NCBI RefSeq assembly: GCF_023278565.1
Contig: NC_064681.1
Span: 4,464,001 to 4,528,000 of the forward strand
DNA length: 64,000 nt
From: Colletotrichum lupini
Lineage: Eukaryota > Ascomycota > Sordariomycetes > Glomerellales > Glomerellaceae
Reading direction: 5' to 3'
A program made the translations under genes and the position numbers. A model generated the notes under the pieces. That model made no database searches. It was not told the origin of the DNA and saw only the letters and a list, made by a program, of their open reading frames with translations. Positions 1 to 10,874 of this stretch are shown one piece after another. Within the stretch, counting starts at the first letter, position 1, and every line of letters starts with the position of its first letter.

Positions 1-1160
1 TAAATTCTTATAAATATACTATATAATAAGTAATTAAGTACTAAGAATATACTAAAGAGATTTAGAATTAGTTCTAAATAAGTTGCGAATTAGTTTAGAA
101 TAATATATATATATTATATTAATTATTAATAACCTCTATATTATAATCTTTATAAAATGGGGTATAAGAAGTACTTATTTCGAATTATCTAAGCTATACC
201 TTTATTTACTTATAGAAATAATTAATAAGGACTATTTCTAAACTAATTTAGAATCGATTTAGAAAACTTATATAATTAATCTTTTTTTTAATAATATCCT
301 ATAAATACGTTTACGTATAGAAGTAATATCCTTAGCTATATTTTTTATAACTCGAGTATAGTTTTAATAAAATAAAGTTTAGTTAAAATATAAATACGCT
401 TTATTATTAATATAATAATATATAAAGCGTTTATAAACTTAATTTTATAAAAAAGCGGATATAGTAGTTTTTAGAGATATTAAACGAGTATTATTATATT
501 AAAATTATTAAGTTCGGAATTAGTTTAGAAATAGTTTAGAACGACTTTAAAAAGTATTATATACCGTTCCCTATAACGCTTTAATATCCTTTAAATATAA
601 ATTACGTATATCGATATAGTATATAATACCTTCTTTATTTATTTTTAAATACCATATTAATTAATTATAATATATAATTTTTTATATTATAGTTTAGCGA
701 TTATTTTATTAGTTTTAGTACCCGCTTATAGTAGCTTCAATAGAGATTAAAATAAGTAATATTTTAAAAGTTTTATTAAAAAGGTTCTAAACTTATTTAG
801 AATAGATTTAGAAATAGTTTAAAAAAAGTCTTACCTCTTTTTATTTAAATAAACTACTACTTTTATAGAATTCTTAAAATATATTAAGATTATCTCGTAC
901 TTATTAATTAAGGTAATAAGGGTTAAAAAGTAGTATTAATAATTTAAGTTTAAAGAAAATACCTATATTATTTAATAAATTTATTAAAGCTATTCTAAAT
1001 AAGTTCTAAATCGGTCCTAAACCGATTTAGAACTATTTTAGTATAATTATAATTTCTATCCGAGGTATATAGGAGAAGTTAAAAAATTTCTATTTTAGTA
1101 TATAGCCCGTAACCTAACCTATAGTATACGGATAAAAAGTTAAAAATATATAGGGTAGTT
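1..1160. repeat. RIP-mutated AT-rich block, left edge of window
   Basis: Very AT-rich, almost without CpA and TpG but with CpG kept, and full of stops in all frames: the pattern left by RIP on a repeat. No LTR or target duplication is visible, and the left end lies outside the window. Short TTTAGAA/TTCTAAA motifs recur in clusters near 65-101, 233-268, 514-545, 783-820 and 992-1043; such clusters are not seen in the other AT-rich blocks, so this is probably a different element family. It stops abruptly at a C13 run (1167-1179), after which composition is normal. I could not identify the original coding content. Confidence 0.75.
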
Positions 1161-1683
1161 AGCTAACCCCCCCCCCCCCACAGGTCAGTTTACCTGTGTT
1201 CACGCAACCCCGGATTCGAGACTTACTGCAATGGCGTATACGATTCAGCTCGCCCAATCATCATTGATCGTTTGGACCAGGCTATCCTACAGAGAAAGGG
1301 TTTGGTTGCTGATGGCCTGCTCCCGACGCGCTCCACAACGGCTTCGGGAAACCCTGGGCGGCCTATTCCATACAGATACAGCATTTACCGAGAATCGGGA
1401 GCGACTAACGTCCCGAGCCGTCGGCCGTGCAGGCCAGAATCGTAATGCCGCCAATATCGAGCCCCACTCGACGCGCTCCGTCTTCTGACCGTGTAAGCCG
1501 TCACTGAACTGCCGGGAGATTCTAGTCAAGACTGAGATCGAGTAATCGCTGGCTTGGAGAAATATATAAGCTAAAGATCTTGGTCTTAAAGGTCTTGATC
1601 ACACCAACACAATTCTTTTGATTCAACGATAGCTTCATCAAACCCTTAATTCCAGTAGGCCAATCGTGGGAAAAGCGCCAGCC
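1161..1683. other. Upstream region of the monooxygenase gene
   Basis: Normal-composition DNA between the AT-rich block and the first gene. It starts with a run of 13 C (1167-1179). Open frames on both strands here are short, overlap each other and resemble nothing I know, so I regard it as promoter and 5' UTR. A TATA-like element is listed separately. Confidence 0.5.
1563..1570 (+). promoter_or_regulatory. TATA-like element of the monooxygenase gene
   Basis: TATATAAG about 115 bp upstream of the chosen ATG at 1684, followed by a pyrimidine- and A-rich leader. Position and sequence fit a fungal core promoter; there is no direct evidence of function. Confidence 0.4.
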
Positions 1684-3489
1684 ATGACCCTCATAGCCCA
1701 ACAAACCAACGGCGATTCTGCACACGACGGTGTCCCCAAACCAACGCACGAAAGCACTTTCTTAGATGGCGTCCTCCGATGGCCATCTACAGGACTCAAG
1801 GTCCTCATCGTCGGTGGTGGGCCTGCCGGCCTACTAACCGCTCTCGAGTGCTGGAAAAAAGGACACGATGTCGAAGTTGTGGAGAAGAACAGCAAAAACT
1901 CTACAATTGGTGAGCCATGTTTTTGATACATGAAGCAGAAATAACGAATAATCAGAAATAAATGGACTAATTGACACTCGGACACAGGCGACGTGATTTT
2001 CATTGGACCATCTGCTCTCGCAACTTTCAAGGACTACCCAAGCATGCTCGAGGAGTATCACCGCCAATCGTGGGATGCGTTCTGTTCATACCGAAGACTT
2101 GATGGTCAAGAAGTCTGTCAACCTCAAGAGTTTGAGTACAACAGAGACGATGTCCAGCCCCACGTTGCTTGGCCCCTGAGAATCAGGACTATGGTTAGCC
2201 GACCGGGCATGTCAATCATGTTCTACGACCAATGCATGCGTCTAGGCATCCCGGTCAAGTTTGGCGTGAATGTCGTTGACTACATTGAGAATGCTGCCGA
2301 AGAAACAGGCACTGCTGTCACAGCTGATGGCCAGCGACTCACGGCTGACATTGTGGTTGCTGCCGATGGTCTAGGCACCAAGTCGCACAAAGTGGTCATG
2401 GGAGAAGCAATCAGAGCCGTTCCCACAGGATTCGTCATTTGCCGCATCTTCTACCGCCTTGACCCGGTGAAAAACAAGAACCTCTATGAGAAACTGATCA
2501 AGACGACGAGGCCTGATCTTCGCACTCATTCCGGGTGAGTTCTTACCGACACTTGATGAACTCATCAGTATGCTGACTTTGGTTTTATAGTGGCGACTTC
2601 CATTGCATCTTCATCACTGCCAATGACTCTATTGTCATCGCAATCACGATGCCGGTATGCCGCTTTTCCTGGACCACACTCGCAACTAGTTTTGCTCTCC
2701 TGACAGATGGAAACGACTAATCACTATCGTTCTAGGACGATGGGACTGCATCGGAGTCATGGGCCGAGACCATCACTGGCGATGAGTTTGTTAGTAAACT
2801 GCCAGTCACCGAAGGATGGGACCCTTTGATTTTGGAAGGCATTCGAAACATCCCCGAGAACAGCATCGTCAAATGGCAGCTCTGCTGGCGCGATCCTCAA
2901 CCTAAGTGGACATCGCCCGAGGGTCGGATTCTTCAGCTTGGTGATAGCGCGCACGCCTTTATTCCATCTTCGATATCTGGCGCATCTACAGCGCTGGAGG
3001 ATGCTCAATCTCTGGCTGAATGCTTGCGGCTTGCCGGAAAGAGGGACGCCAACATTGGAACTAAGGTTCACGAACTATTGCGGTACGTCTAAATCTATAT
3101 GCATATGGCCTCTGGTCCCTCGAGCCAAACTGACTGTGCCTGAAACCAATAGCATTCGACGCGCCTCTACCCTCCAGCGTCTTGGATTCGCCAATCGACG
3201 AGAGATGCACCGGAAGGGTGGATTTGAAGAGGTCATGAAGTCTGCCGCAAAAGGGGGCCCAATGGGACTTGGCAAATGGATATGGACTCACGACCCTGCG
3301 AAGTACGCCACCGAAAAGTTTGCCGAAGGCCGCAGTCATCTCGAGAATGGCACTCCCTTTGAGCATACAAACCTTCCCAAGGGGTTCAAATGGGAACCCA
3401 ACTGGACCATGCAAGAGGAGATTGAGAAAGAGAAGCGGGGAATTCACACCCCTGACCTGAAGATGAATGGTGACTGGAGCATCTACTAG
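1684..3489 (+). CDS. FAD-dependent monooxygenase (class A flavoprotein, salicylate-hydroxylase-like)
   Basis: Exons 1684-1909, 1988-2534, 2591-2654, 2736-3082 and 3153-3489 join in frame to 506 aa, with GT..AG introns of 56-81 nt. The N-terminal dinucleotide-binding motif VLIVGGGPAG is at residues 40-49. A DG-type motif (VVAADGLGTKSHK) and the second FAD motif GDSAHAFIPS follow in the order typical of single-component aromatic or polyketide hydroxylases. These enzymes use NAD(P)H and O2 to hydroxylate an aromatic or similar substrate; the substrate cannot be read from sequence. ATG 1684 is the first in-frame ATG (upstream in frame there is only GTG at 1666). No transmembrane helix is obvious. 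The gene sits about 0.5 kb from the RIP block but shows no RIP damage. A short-chain dehydrogenase follows on the same strand, so the pair may act in one oxidative pathway (inference). Confidence 0.9.
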
Positions 3490-4518
3490 ACCTACACGCT
3501 GTGTTGTATAGAAGACCCCTGTCAGAATTATAGAGTTAGAAACATATACAGAGGCGCAGAATCAATAGTATATGTTTTCAAACACAACATCAATCACCTT
3601 GATCCTAACTGAACACCCATTTCGGCATGTACCTGCGAGATATAAAGCCTCATTGCTGCGGCTAGCATGGCTTGATGCCCACTTCTACCACGTCGAGCGG
3701 CCTTGAAAAAGCCTGAAGTTTTATCACCTTAATTATGGTATATTTATAATAACAGTCCGTTTCGTTACGTATTCTTGTAGGCTTTGTAGGCTTAGTACTT
3801 TGCAGCGCGCTTAGTACTGTAAGGGCTGCTGGACGCCGACGACATGACGAAGCTCAAAGGGAAGACATGCAGTCAGTCTGATCACTAGGGTAGAGTGATG
3901 TGATGAGCTTAGTGAGACTGCAAATCTAGGTGATCCGTCGTCATGAGATAAAGATTACAATCAAAGGTTGAGGTGGAGCGCCGCCGAGTGTCGGTTTATC
4001 GCAGGAGGAGCGCCGCCTTGCTCCAGCCAGATTCGATTTGTAAACTGATTGAATTTGTAAAGCACTCCGATTTGTAAACGTGTTTGATTTGTAAACCCAG
4101 CTGACCACCAATGATCACCATAATCCTTCCTGCCAGCTGTTGCCGATATTGAAGTCGTCGCTTACAAGTCGCTCATTTCAGACAACAATCAGAGCTCTTA
4201 CTTTGAGCGACTTAACGAAACAAAGTGGGCTACATCACCGAAGAATACAATTGGCTAAGGATGTCTATCCAGACGCGGTCCGTTGATTCTTTGTCCTCGA
4301 AGTCCAAGCCGTAACCTAGTACAAGGCACGGATGTGGCTGCAGGAGGTGCTTACACCTTATGGGCGCCACCTCTGTTGTCCGGACATTGGCGCGGGGGCT
4401 GGAGTATATATGATGGAGAAGTCCGACAACATCGCGGGGATCAATCCCCGACCTGCATCAACGAAATCGACTGCTCTTTCACAATCTTGCAAGGACTGCA
4501 GTAGAAGAAGAAGCACCG
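3490..4518. other. Intergenic region, monooxygenase to dehydrogenase
   Basis: Holds the 3' UTR of the monooxygenase and the presumed promoter of the dehydrogenase. Two direct copies of GGAGCGCCGCC (3975-3985 and 4007-4017, 32 bp apart) precede a phased 17-bp repeat array (4035-4102). Open frames between 4283 and 4607 overlap exon 1 of the dehydrogenase in other frames and look spurious. Confidence 0.5.
4035..4102 (+). repeat. Four 17-bp-phased GATTTGTAAAC units
   Basis: The 11-bp core GATTTGTAAAC starts at 4035, 4052 (variant AATTTGTAAAG), 4069 and 4086, exactly 17 bp apart. The 6-bp remainder of each unit differs. Conservation of only the core at constant spacing suggests a degenerate minisatellite or an array of binding sites about 420 bp upstream of the dehydrogenase ATG. 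The core contains GTAAAC, the forkhead-type recognition core. Function is inference. Confidence 0.7.
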
Positions 4519-5521
4519 ATGAATTCGAACGCGATTTTCAGAGTCGACGGCATCGTCGCCGTGATTACAGGTGGCGGGACAGGTATGCATCCTCCGGCAA
4601 GACGTAGATGAGCCCAGTGCTAAGACAGCACCTAGGTATCGGCGTCACAATGGCGAGGGCCCTAGTCTCTCAAGGTGCCGCCAAGGTCTACATCCTTGGG
4701 CGTCGTCTTGAGGTGCTTGAAGATGCAGCCAAAGAACATCCCAACCTGATCCCCCACAAGTGCGATGTCACCTCAAAGGAAGACCTCCAGTCCATTGTCG
4801 ACCGTATCACCAAGGAAGTCGGCTATGTCAACCTCGTTATCGCCAATTCAGGTGTTCTTGGGCCTTCTGTTCGCTTTAACCCAGCGCATTCCGTTTCCGA
4901 TCTGAAGAAGATTCTCTTCGATGACTTTTCCATGACGGAAATGACGGAGGTTCTGCATGTGAACATCACGGCTGCCTTTTTTACCATGTCAGCCTTCCTT
5001 GAACTCCTTGATGCCGGTAACAAGAATGCTCTCAAGGGTGGTTTCGGCAAGCCAGACCAGGAAGGCAGCAACGTGATCGCCATCCAGAGCCAAGTCATCT
5101 TCACGAGCAGTATTTCGGCTTTCAGTCGGCACTTCTCCTCGACGCCCCCGTACTTGGCTAGTAAGACTGCTATAATGCAGCTCACTAAGCAGGCCAGCAG
5201 CCAACTGGCTAGACATGGGATTCGTGTGAACGGGATCGCCCCTGGGTGTGAGTACTGCCGTTCTGATTCTGCATCTCAATTTTGCAAAACTAATAAACTC
5301 CAGTATTCCCCTCAGAAATTGCTTCTGGGCTTATCGGTGACCGCAAGCCAGAGACCGAGTCTCCTGATGATACGAAATTCATTCCTGCGAGGAGGTTTGG
5401 GGGGGATGAGGAGATGACCGGAGCAATACTCTACCTTGCCAGTCGTTCCGGCAGCTATTCGAATGGTTCGATCATGGTCATGGATGGTGGCCGGCTGAGC
5501 GCCATGGCTAGTTCCTACTAG
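4519..5521 (+). CDS. Short-chain dehydrogenase/reductase (SDR)
   Basis: Exons 4519-4582, 4636-5247 and 5304-5521 give 297 aa. The classical SDR signatures are present: the cofactor glycine motif TGGGTGIG (residues 17-24), which is split by intron 1, the NxG-type strand IANSG, the catalytic serine region FTSSIS, and YLASK as the YxxxK active site. The C-terminal GGDEEMTGAILYLAS..SIMVMDGG is the usual end of a classical SDR of about 250-300 aa. It should be a soluble NAD(P)(H)-dependent oxidoreductase acting on an alcohol or ketone; the substrate is unknown. The start is set by the short first exon, which completes the cofactor motif; a longer open frame beginning at 4608 starts inside intron 1 and is rejected. 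It shares strand and neighbourhood with the flavin monooxygenase, so cooperation in one catabolic or secondary pathway is possible. Confidence 0.9.
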
Positions 5522-5643
5522 AAGTATTCTAGTTTCTGGTGTCGGTCAATTCTGATTTCTAATTGAGGGTATTTACGGCTCAATGCCTGCATACCATATG
5601 ATATCGATGGATGCAAACTTGATAGGAATAAGTGAGGATGAGA

Positions 5644-6307
5644 CACGTACTGCTGGACCAATTTCGCGTTGTCTTCTATGTTCTTGGCGACCATGAGCCA
5701 TATAGCTCTAGCTGGGATAACGCGTGGGAGACGTTGGGCAAATTCGGAAAAGCGAATCGAAGTGAACGGAAGTAGAATCCTGAAAGCGCAGTTGGCGAGT
5801 TCGTCTTCATGTATCAGCGAGAATACCGAATTTCAGACAGCCACATAACGGTACTGGGATGCACACTATTCTCCAATGCCCCATCATCGAAGAGACGCCA
5901 GTCAGCAACAGCCTAAACGACTTCCGCGAAATCGATGGCTGGACTGTCGAAGAGCATTGCCAACTGCACAAGCAAGACCTAGCCTGGTTGAACAGCAGAG
6001 TCAACGCCATGTCCGTCGACTCTGAACGCAAGATTGTCATCTTCACGCACTACAGTCCGACCGAAGATATCCGCGCTGTTGAACCTTGTTATGCTCAAAG
6101 CGACATTAAATCTGACTTTCAAACAGACTGGCGAAACGAAGATTGTTGGAAAAGCCCTAATATCAAGGTCTGGCGTTCGGTCATACACACTTCAACTGCG
6201 ACTTTGTGGATGAGGCGACAGGGAAGCGACTCTACACCAACCAGAAGGGCTACTGGCAGGAACACTCTCCAGGCTTCAGGGAAGGAATTGTGGTTCATGT
6301 GGATTGA
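5644..6307 (+). pseudogene. Decayed calcineurin-like metallophosphoesterase
   Basis: The reading is spread over three frames. Frame 1 (5644-5866 or so) gives VVFYVLGDHEPY and later HITVLGCTLFS, interrupted by an in-frame TAG at 5773. The next part (about 5870-6170) gives IDGWTVEEH, DLAWLN and VIFTHYSPT. The end (6174-6307) gives FGHTHFNCDF and EGIVVHVD with a normal TGA. Together these match fungal Ser/Thr phosphatase superfamily (metallophosphoesterase) proteins, with the GDH, THHSP-like and GHTH metal-binding blocks recognisable. The N-terminal part with the first metal ligands is missing. One nonsense codon plus two frameshifts and a 5' truncation make it a pseudogene; the lesions are not RIP-like. 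Sequencing error could explain single lesions but hardly all of them. Confidence 0.75.
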
Positions 6308-8817
6308 GGCTCAAACCTGAGAGTTTGGTCTCAATGCTCTCGGCTGGGGAAAAGGTGGTTCCCTAGCCCTGTGGGAAGATAGCAACCCCAAAGGAGTTTC
6401 CTCCTCGAGTTGACCATAGTTGGCTATATGCAGCCTACAATCGTAGCCAACCCCTAGCCGCCCAGAAGAGAATGAAAAATCATTTGTCTACCACTTGATC
6501 AGTATAATTTTTCACAGGGGACTCAAGTGGAACGCAATTGTGGTTTTCCGTTCTGCAAAGTGGTCACTTTTCCGAATCGTCCCGACCCTGCGTCCGTATT
6601 CAGTGGAAAGAATGGTCGGTCAGCTGCCGCAGCCTGTGAGAGACTTGTTCTAGAAGAGGCCACGCTCAAGCTCACCGACTCGGTGGTACCACGACCCTCT
6701 TTTACCCCTTTCTCCCCAAACTCAGGCTTGCGGAGGATCTCGGAGGCTCTCCGGTGAGACTGAAGTGCGGGATGAACAGGAGGCGTCGAGGCAAGCATCG
6801 AAAAGTTCGGGACGGTCATCAGATGGTGCAAAACATGGAGAATTGGACATGATTCTGGGGGGGTGGTTGGGGAATCAGTCCCGGCGATTGAGCAAAAGGA
6901 TGGAGAAAACTCGAAATAGATGGTAGCAGACGTGTGAAATCCAAGAAAGCCAAGACATCGCTCTCCATTTATCATTTCTCCTTTCCCCATCAAAGACGTT
7001 CGAGTCGGTCCGTTGAATACAGCGAGAGTCTTGGGCGGTTCCCACTCGCAATCGGACCGTTACACTCCACATTCCACCCCGAAACTGCGGAGAATGGGGC
7101 ATGCAATTTGGGGCCCCGATGCTCCGCGCATGGCGGTCAAGTTCCCCGGCTGCCCCGATGGGAGGCTGTCAGAAGTATTGCTACATAACGGATGTCCCAT
7201 GGAGGCTCCAGCATTATGGGCGGAGAAGCATACATACTGGAAGTTTTGAACTGTACTGTGAAGCTATCAGACCATGAAGCTAGAACCTGTGTCATTGTAG
7301 AAGGCCAACAGGAGCTGTCCAGCGGACGAGACGCAAACTGTCAGATCAAAGTTGCCAGCTATGCTTTCCCCTCATCAAGTCGATCTCAGTATTCCTATGA
7401 GGGTCAAAGAAACCTGTAGCGAAATGCTTTCAGTTGTTTGACTGTCGATGGTAAGCTTTTCAAGATGGAGCAACAAGCAACACTTTAGGTAATGCCAGAG
7501 GCGTCCAGCGCGCTGAATCACGGGGGCATCGCAGGGATGGCATTGACTTGTTAGTCTGCCCAGACTGAAAAAGCACAACTTTGCTAACTGCCAACATTCG
7601 CCCAGCCAGCAGCCTTGGAAGTCCATAGTTAAGTTACAAGACGCGTTGCGCTCACAGTCTAGGCACGTCACATTCTGTCTCGGAGTAATCCAGTGACCCG
7701 GCTGCATCTTACAGCACAATAGACTTCTGAACAAGCAGAAACAGGTCGGTCGCGCCGCTGTCTGACTCGCACGTGAGGGTCTGGGGATCGTCATTACCTT
7801 TTATTCCCTGGTGTTCAATTCCAAGACGTCGCGTTGTGCAAACCCGGCCCCACGTTGCCGGTTCCGCCTTCGCCTATTGCAGGCTTTGACATTCGTTTAG
7901 GTGGAAGAATCAGCAGTCTTGCAGAGTTTCCAGGGAGACTCGGTCGCGCTTTGAGAGCTTGGCCTCCCATCGTGGACTCATCTTGGCGGCATAAGCCGGT
8001 GTCTTGGCTTCACAAATCGATTCCGTATGCCAATGTCCGCGTACCCCTGTCTCGCTGTCGGCAATGACGGGGGCCAAGCAGCCGATCCGAAGCCTCACCC
8101 TCAAGTCTCCCAACCATTGTCGACGGAGTGAGCCCCATGAACAGGTACTTTTCGCCCTGCCCAGCTTGTCTATTGTCCGGCCTGAGCTTTTCAACTCGCT
8201 GGCACTGCGAGCTCTCTAGCTCGCACGAGTCGCAGACACCAAGTCCTGCCTTGGTGGAATGCGCGGCGCCCTTCCAACCCCGGATTGTCGATGCATGGGG
8301 CTTCCGACAGTCAGTCGCGTGGGTGGCGCCTTTCCTGTCTCCCCCAGATGAAGGCGTGGGATGAAAGTGGATTGTGTCCATGTACGGATACAACAAGTAC
8401 TTCCCAAGGTCTTCCCACACCTTCCATCGAGCCTTCATCAACCTTGCCGGTCTGCGCCCCAGTATGGAGAAAGGATAGGACCGAGTCGGCCTCTGGGGCA
8501 ACGTCATAGCATCGTTGCCAATCACTATAGTCGGTCAGCCGACTCAGGCTCGTCCACATCTGCGAAGTGGCAGGATGTGGCTGCAGTATAAAGCCATCAC
8601 GGTGCATACATGAGAGACATGAGAATCACTTCCCACGCTCTCTGGCTTTCCCACACAACTGGGCTTGAGCCGACCTTTCATCCTATCTCCGCTACTCCTT
8701 CACTGGACTATTAGGACATCTGCATGAGTTCTTGAGCGAAGAGCTTCTGCTCCCTCACACACTGCTCCAGATTCCACCCAAGCTCGATCTCGATTCCGTA
8801 CAAGAGCATCTGAAAAC
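6308..8817. other. Long intergenic region upstream of the sugar transporter
   Basis: About 2.5 kb of normal composition. Open frames of up to 171 aa occur on both strands (for example 8010-8525 and 6523-6993, both minus), but they overlap one another, have low-complexity or irregular composition and match no family I know. I see no convincing gene. A TATA-like TATAAAG at 8587-8593 probably belongs to the transporter. Confidence 0.45.
8587..8593 (+). promoter_or_regulatory. TATA-like element of the sugar transporter gene
   Basis: TATAAAG about 225 bp upstream of ATG 8818, followed by a CT-rich stretch typical of a fungal transcription start region. Assigned by position only. Confidence 0.35.
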
Positions 8818-10636
8818 ATGGGGTTGGGCAAGAAGTAAGAAAGAGCCGTTGCACTGTACACTCTGGTAGTCACTAACCCCAAGTTAAGGTCCATTCGCAT
8901 CAATGGTGCCGACTGCGGCATCGAGTCGCTTTTGCTTGGTGTTATCACCAGCATAGGAGGCTTCCTGTTCGGTTATGACACCGGTCAAATTTCATCTATG
9001 CTTCTGTTCACGGACTTCAAGAGACGCTTCGCAACCGGTGCACCAGACGCCGACGGTATTCCACAATGGGTTCCCATCACCCAGTCCTTAATGGTGTCGC
9101 TCATGAGTATCGGTACTCTCATCGGTGCGCTCTCAGGTGCCTACACAGCCGACTGGTGGGGCCGGCGAAGGAGCTTGAGTTTTGGTGTCAGTATCTTCAT
9201 CGTTGGAAACATTATCCAGATCACAGCCATGAACTCGTGGGTTCACATGATGATGGGTCGCTTCATCGCTGGTCTGGGAGTCGGCAACTTGTCTATCGGT
9301 GTGCCCATGTTCCAGTCAGAGTGCTCTCCCCGCGAGATTCGTGGTGCTGTTGTCGCATCCTACCAGCTTCTCATCACCTTCGGCATCCTCATTTCCAACT
9401 TGATCAACTTCGGCGTTCGCAACATCCAGGAAACCGATGCTTCATGGCGCATCGTTATCGGCCTTGGTATTGGCTTCTCCCTGCCATTGGGCTTGGGAAT
9501 CCTCGCCGTTCCCGAATCTCCTCGATGGCTCGCAGGTCGTCAGGATTGGGAAGGCGCTCGCATGTCCATGGCGCGCCTCCGTGGTCTTAAGGACGATCCG
9601 CACAACGAGACCGTCGAGAAGGATCTCCAGGAAATGTTCAAGGTCATTGAGGAGGAGTCTAAGACGGGCTACGGTACTTGGCTTGAGTGCTTCACTGGAT
9701 CCTCTGGAATCCCGAAGACCGTCTACAGAACGATCCTGGGTATCTGCATTCATTTCCTGCAGCAGTGGTATGTTGCCGTCCACCGAAGTTTCAATGTCAA
9801 AGAACAGTGTCTAACATCCACCATAGGACCGGTATCAACTACTTCTTCTATTACGGAGCACAAATTTTCGAGTCGGCTGGTATTGACGATCCGATCATGG
9901 TTCAGCTTATTCTTGGTGCCGTCAACGTCGTGTGCACTTTCTATGGTCTCTATGCTGTTGAGAGATACGGTAGACGCTGGCCCATGTTTATTGGTGCTCT
10001 GTGGCAGTTTGCCTGGCTCACAATCTTCGCCTCTGTCGGCACTGCCCTTCCTCCCGAAACCAGCGCAACCAGTGGCATCGTGATGATCGTCTCGGCCTGC
10101 ATGTTCATTGCTTCCTTTGCTAGCGTAAGCTTCCCCCTGCCAACTTTAACGATTCTCCTTACTGACTATCTATCTTATAGACCTGGGGACCTATGGCGTG
10201 GTGCGTCATTGGAGAGACATTCCCTCTCCGAACTAGAGCCAAGCAGGCATCTCTTGCTACCGCCGGTAACTGGTTGGGCAACTTCCTCATCTCGTTCCTG
10301 ACACCATTCGCGACCAACGGTATTTCTTTCGCATACGGTTTCGTTTTTGCTGGTTGCAACTTAGCCGCCGCTTTCCTCGTATGGTTCTTCCTCTACGAGA
10401 CGAAAATGCTGTCCCTCGAGAACGTCGACAGAATGTACAGCGACCCAAGCGTCAAGCCCTACTCTTCCACCAAGTGGGTGCCTCCAGGCTACATCACTCG
10501 CAAGGATAAAGACGAGTCCGCGTTCCAACGAGCATCGGTCCACACCGACAACAGCAACCCGACTGAGAAGGCAAGCGATGAGAGACCTTTCTCCGAACAT
10601 CACACCAAGCAAGAAACTACATCCAACGCCGTTTAG
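8818..10636 (+). CDS. MFS sugar (hexose-type) transporter
   Basis: Exons 8818-8834, 8889-9767, 9827-10124 and 10181-10636 give 549 aa, the usual size for fungal hexose-type permeases. Family marks seen: GGFLFGYDTG in helix 1, ADWWGRRRSL in loop 2-3, RFIAGLGVG in helix 4, PESPRWLAGR after helix 6, HFLQQWTGINYFFYYGA in helix 7, and a PETKG-like YETKMLSLE after helix 12. It should be a plasma-membrane proton/sugar symporter or facilitator; the sugar cannot be told. Exon 1 codes for only MGLGK plus two bases. The first acceptor (AG 8882-8883) would give a stop, so AG 8887-8888 is used; this N-terminus is the least certain part. The C-terminal tail is hydrophilic and Ser/Glu-rich. It is convergent with the acetyltransferase gene, with about 240 bp between stops. 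Confidence 0.9.
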
Positions 10637-10874
10637 GCCATTATAGTTTCATAGTTGCTTGCGTCTATAGTTTTAATAATAATACCGTTGAACATAATCC
10701 ATGTGTAAGGTCATAGAATCGGCTGTAACTTTGCCGTGTGGCACATGAGCGTCTGCTTTCCCCTTCTGAAAGACCTCTATTTCAAAGCTTGAGAGATATT
10801 ACGAGGATGAACAGATCTTTTGTTCGAGCTATTGTTTAGAATACCAAGCTGTGTCCCTTTTCCCCTTCAGAACG

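Noticed and set aside
4283..4607. Two overlapping plus-strand frames before the SDR
   Set aside because: They overlap exon 1 and intron 1 of the SDR in other frames and have no similarity to known proteins.
6523..6993. 156-aa minus-strand frame
   Set aside because: No domain, Ser/Pro-rich, overlaps frames on the other strand; no splice or promoter support.
8010..8525. 171-aa minus-strand frame upstream of the sugar transporter
   Set aside because: Several overlapping frames on both strands, irregular composition and no domain; more likely promoter DNA.
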